A program made the position numbers and the translations under genes. Shown here one piece after another: positions 62,494 to 64,000 of a DNA stretch of 64,000 nt. The stretch's first letter is position 1, and each line of letters opens with the position of its first letter. Under the pieces are notes generated by a model. It was given only the letters and a program-made list of their open reading frames with translations. It searched no databases and was not told the DNA's origin. The stretch is from assembly GCA_003054665.1 (NCBI GenBank), contig QAYY01000003.1:434001-498000 (forward strand). Direction: 5' to 3'. This stretch comes from Opitutaceae bacterium EW11. GTDB lineage: Bacteria > Verrucomicrobiota > Verrucomicrobiia > Opitutales > Opitutaceae.

Positions 62494-64000
62494 TCAGCTT
62501 CCGCTGCCCGTGTTTGCGGCGGTGAGCGGTGCGTGATCCGCCGCCCAGAGATCGTGCTTCTGGCCCATCGCCAGAGCGTCGTTGATCACGCGCAGGCTTT
62601 CGCGCAGCGGGATGTCGAGCTTGGAGAAGTTCTCGTTCTCGTCGGGATCGATATCCACCGCGTCCTCCGGATTGTCGCTATCGGCTTTTTTCGGCGCCTT
62701 CACCTTGGGCGGTTTCGGGGTCCCGAGCGTGAATTCCTTGAACGTGAAATGGTTCTTTTCCAGCCGCGTCTTCTCGGCGTCCATGTCCTTGCGGAAGGCG
62801 GCGTCGGAGTCCTTCTGCTGCTGGCGTTCCGACAGGTTCAGCGAGAGGCTCTTCTGCTCCTGCTTCGTTTTGAACCAGTCGATGTTCTTCTTGAGATAGC
62901 TGAACTCCTCGAGCTGCGACTGGCGCAGCAGGCTGGCTTCGCGCAGCGGCGTGACCACCTTCGGGTCGAGCGCGTGGCCGTCGAAGTAGCTCGACGGGAT
63001 CTCGTCCCACACGAGGGCGTGCGGGAGGTCCTTTTCTCCGATCGGGAGGTAGTCGTCGATCGAGGGAAGAACGATGTCGGGGATCACTCCCTTGAGTTGC
63101 GTCGAGTGCCCGTTCGGCAGGTAGAACTTCTGGACGGTCAGCTTGGTGGCGCCCGTCTTTACCGGAGAACGGCCGAGGCTCGGGTTCAGGTTTTTCATCT
63201 CGATGATGGTCTGAACACTGCCCTTGCCGTGGGTGGAACTGTCTCCGACGACGATGGCGCGCCCGTAATTCTGCAGCGCGCCAGCCACGATTTCCGAGGC
63301 GGAGGCGCTGAAGCGGGAAACCAGGACGGCCAGAGGTCCGGCGTATTCAATCTGTGGATCCTCGTCGCTGTCGACCTTCACCTCGCCGTAGTAGTTCTTC
63401 ACCTGCACGACCGGGCCCTGTTTGATGAAGAGACCCGCGAGGTCGATCGCTTCGGAAAGCAGGCCGCCGCCGTTGTGGCGAAGGTCGAGGACCAAGCCGT
63501 CGATGCCTTCCTTCTGCATGCGCTCGATCAGTTCGGCCACGTCCTTCGTCGCGCTGGTCTTGTCCGCGCCTTCGCTGTTGCTGTCGGGTCCGTAGAAAGC
63601 CGGTAGCGTGATGACGCCGATGGGCCGGGTCTTGCCCGTCGCATCGGGCACCTGGAAAATCGCTCCCTTGGCCCGGGCGGAGTCGAGATTCACGACGTCG
63701 CGTGTGATCTCGATCTCACGGCGCACCGAAGGATCGGTCGCGTCGGCCGGCTGGATCGTGAGTTTTACCGTCGAGCCTTTTTGTCCGCGGATGAGATCGA
63801 CGATGCGGCGAAGCTTCATGCCGATGACCTCGACCGGCTCGCCGGTGGACTGGGCAACGGCGATGATTTTGTCGTTTGGATGGAGCTGCTTGCTCAGGTC
63901 GGCGGGGCCGCCGGTGATGATCTCCTTGATGACGCAATAATCGTCCTCGATTCCGAGGAGCGCACCGATGCCGACCAGCTGCAGGCGCATCTGGATGCCG
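62494..64000 (-). CDS. prc: Tail-specific (C-terminal processing) protease, C-terminal part
   Basis: About 500 C-terminal residues of a Tsp/Prc-type S41 protease run in from the right edge with no start in the window. A PDZ domain comes first (GIGALLGIEDDYCVIKEII, GGPADLSKQLHPNDKIIAV), then the S41 catalytic core: GLVLDLRHNGGGLLSEAI, the catalytic Ser in SRFSASASEIVAGAL and the Lys in THGKGSVQ. The Tsp-specific C-terminal helical region follows (NIDWFKTKQEQKSLSLNL). It degrades periplasmic proteins with suitable C-termini and trims penicillin-binding proteins. The tail includes an acidic stretch before the end. A strong terminator separates it from smc. Confidence 0.95.
   Translation of the reverse strand, partial: GIQMRLQLVGIGALLGIEDDYCVIKEIITGGPADLSKQLHPNDKIIAVAQSTGEPVEVIGMKLRRIVDLIRGQKGSTVKLTIQPADATDPSVRREIEITRDVVNLDSARAKGAIFQVPDATGKTRPIGVITLPAFYGPDSNSEGADKTSATKDVAELIERMQKEGIDGLVLDLRHNGGGLLSEAIDLAGLFIKQGPVVQVKNYYGEVKVDSDEDPQIEYAGPLAVLVSRFSASASEIVAGALQNYGRAIVVGDSSTHGKGSVQTIIEMKNLNPSLGRSPVKTGATKLTVQKFYLPNGHSTQLKGVIPDIVLPSIDDYLPIGEKDLPHALVWDEIPSSYFDGHALDPKVVTPLREASLLRQSQLEEFSYLKKNIDWFKTKQEQKSLSLNLSERQQQKDSDAAFRKDMDAEKTRLEKNHFTFKEFTLGTPKPPKVKAPKKADSDNPEDAVDIDPDENENFSKLDIPLRESLRVINDALAMGQKHDLWAADHAPLTAANTGSGS

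Noticed and set aside
1-64000. CRISPR arrays, tRNA or rRNA genes, insertion sequences, prophage genes
   Set aside because: No evenly spaced direct repeats, clover-leaf sequences, transposase or integrase motifs were recognised on reading; a dedicated tRNA scan was not possible here.

Overview
The window is a high-GC bacterial chromosome segment in which every clear gene is strongly GC-biased at third codon positions. Several traits together point to the Verrucomicrobiota, most likely an Opitutus-like member of the Opitutaceae: a PEP-CTERM anchored protein, a GH74 glycosidase with Verrucomicrobia-style C-terminal repeats, FecR next to a CHASE2 cyclase, a giant alpha-2-macroglobulin carrying a TonB-receptor-like segment, and weak Shine-Dalgarno use. 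The assignment is inferred from family content, not from a database match. No tRNA, rRNA, CRISPR array, insertion sequence or phage gene was seen.

Layout. 1-11.3 kb is a signalling block: a truncated LOV/PAS protein at the left edge, a methyl-accepting chemotaxis protein with CheW, a hybrid kinase translationally coupled to a large LOV-PAS-GAF histidine kinase, a REC-HisKA protein whose ATPase domain looks degenerate, and an OmpR-type regulator. 11.4-16.7 kb holds an O-antigen-ligase-like membrane protein with TPRs, then a FecR-domain protein and a CHASE2-adenylate cyclase. 16.9-27.7 kb mixes surface and housekeeping genes: a fibro-slime PEP-CTERM protein, a lone acetolactate synthase large subunit, a small TPR protein, a YmdB-type phosphodiesterase, two family-2 glycosyltransferases, a double-thioredoxin-fold protein and a ThuA-like protein. 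27.9-36.2 kb has a TPR/SUMF1 fusion, an SDR39U1-type epimerase, a secreted GH74 protein and NudC. 36.3-46.0 kb has the 1990-residue alpha-2-macroglobulin, a TetR regulator overlapping a membrane protein, and a large polytopic membrane protein with an inverted repeat upstream.

46.2-51.4 kb is a second signalling block of three histidine kinases on the minus strand, two of which share an unusual enlarged N-terminal receiver and none of which has a DNA-binding output. 51.6-56.0 kb groups methylglyoxal synthase, a D-2-hydroxyacid dehydrogenase and a type-2 malate/lactate dehydrogenase on the minus strand, divergent from an FAD-linked lactate/glycolate-type dehydrogenase; this could be a methylglyoxal-to-lactate-to-pyruvate bypass. 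56.3-64 kb holds an Old Yellow Enzyme, a HAD-like protein, SMC with an odd inserted linker, and a Tsp/Prc protease cut by the right edge.

The most interesting signals are the TonB-plug-like segment inside the thioester alpha-2-macroglobulin, paired LOV photoreceptor proteins beside an MCP/CheW pair, a REC-HisKA protein with an eroded ATPase domain, and short-period imperfect repeats arranged as long inverted arms between genes, with what may be a related remnant translated inside SMC.
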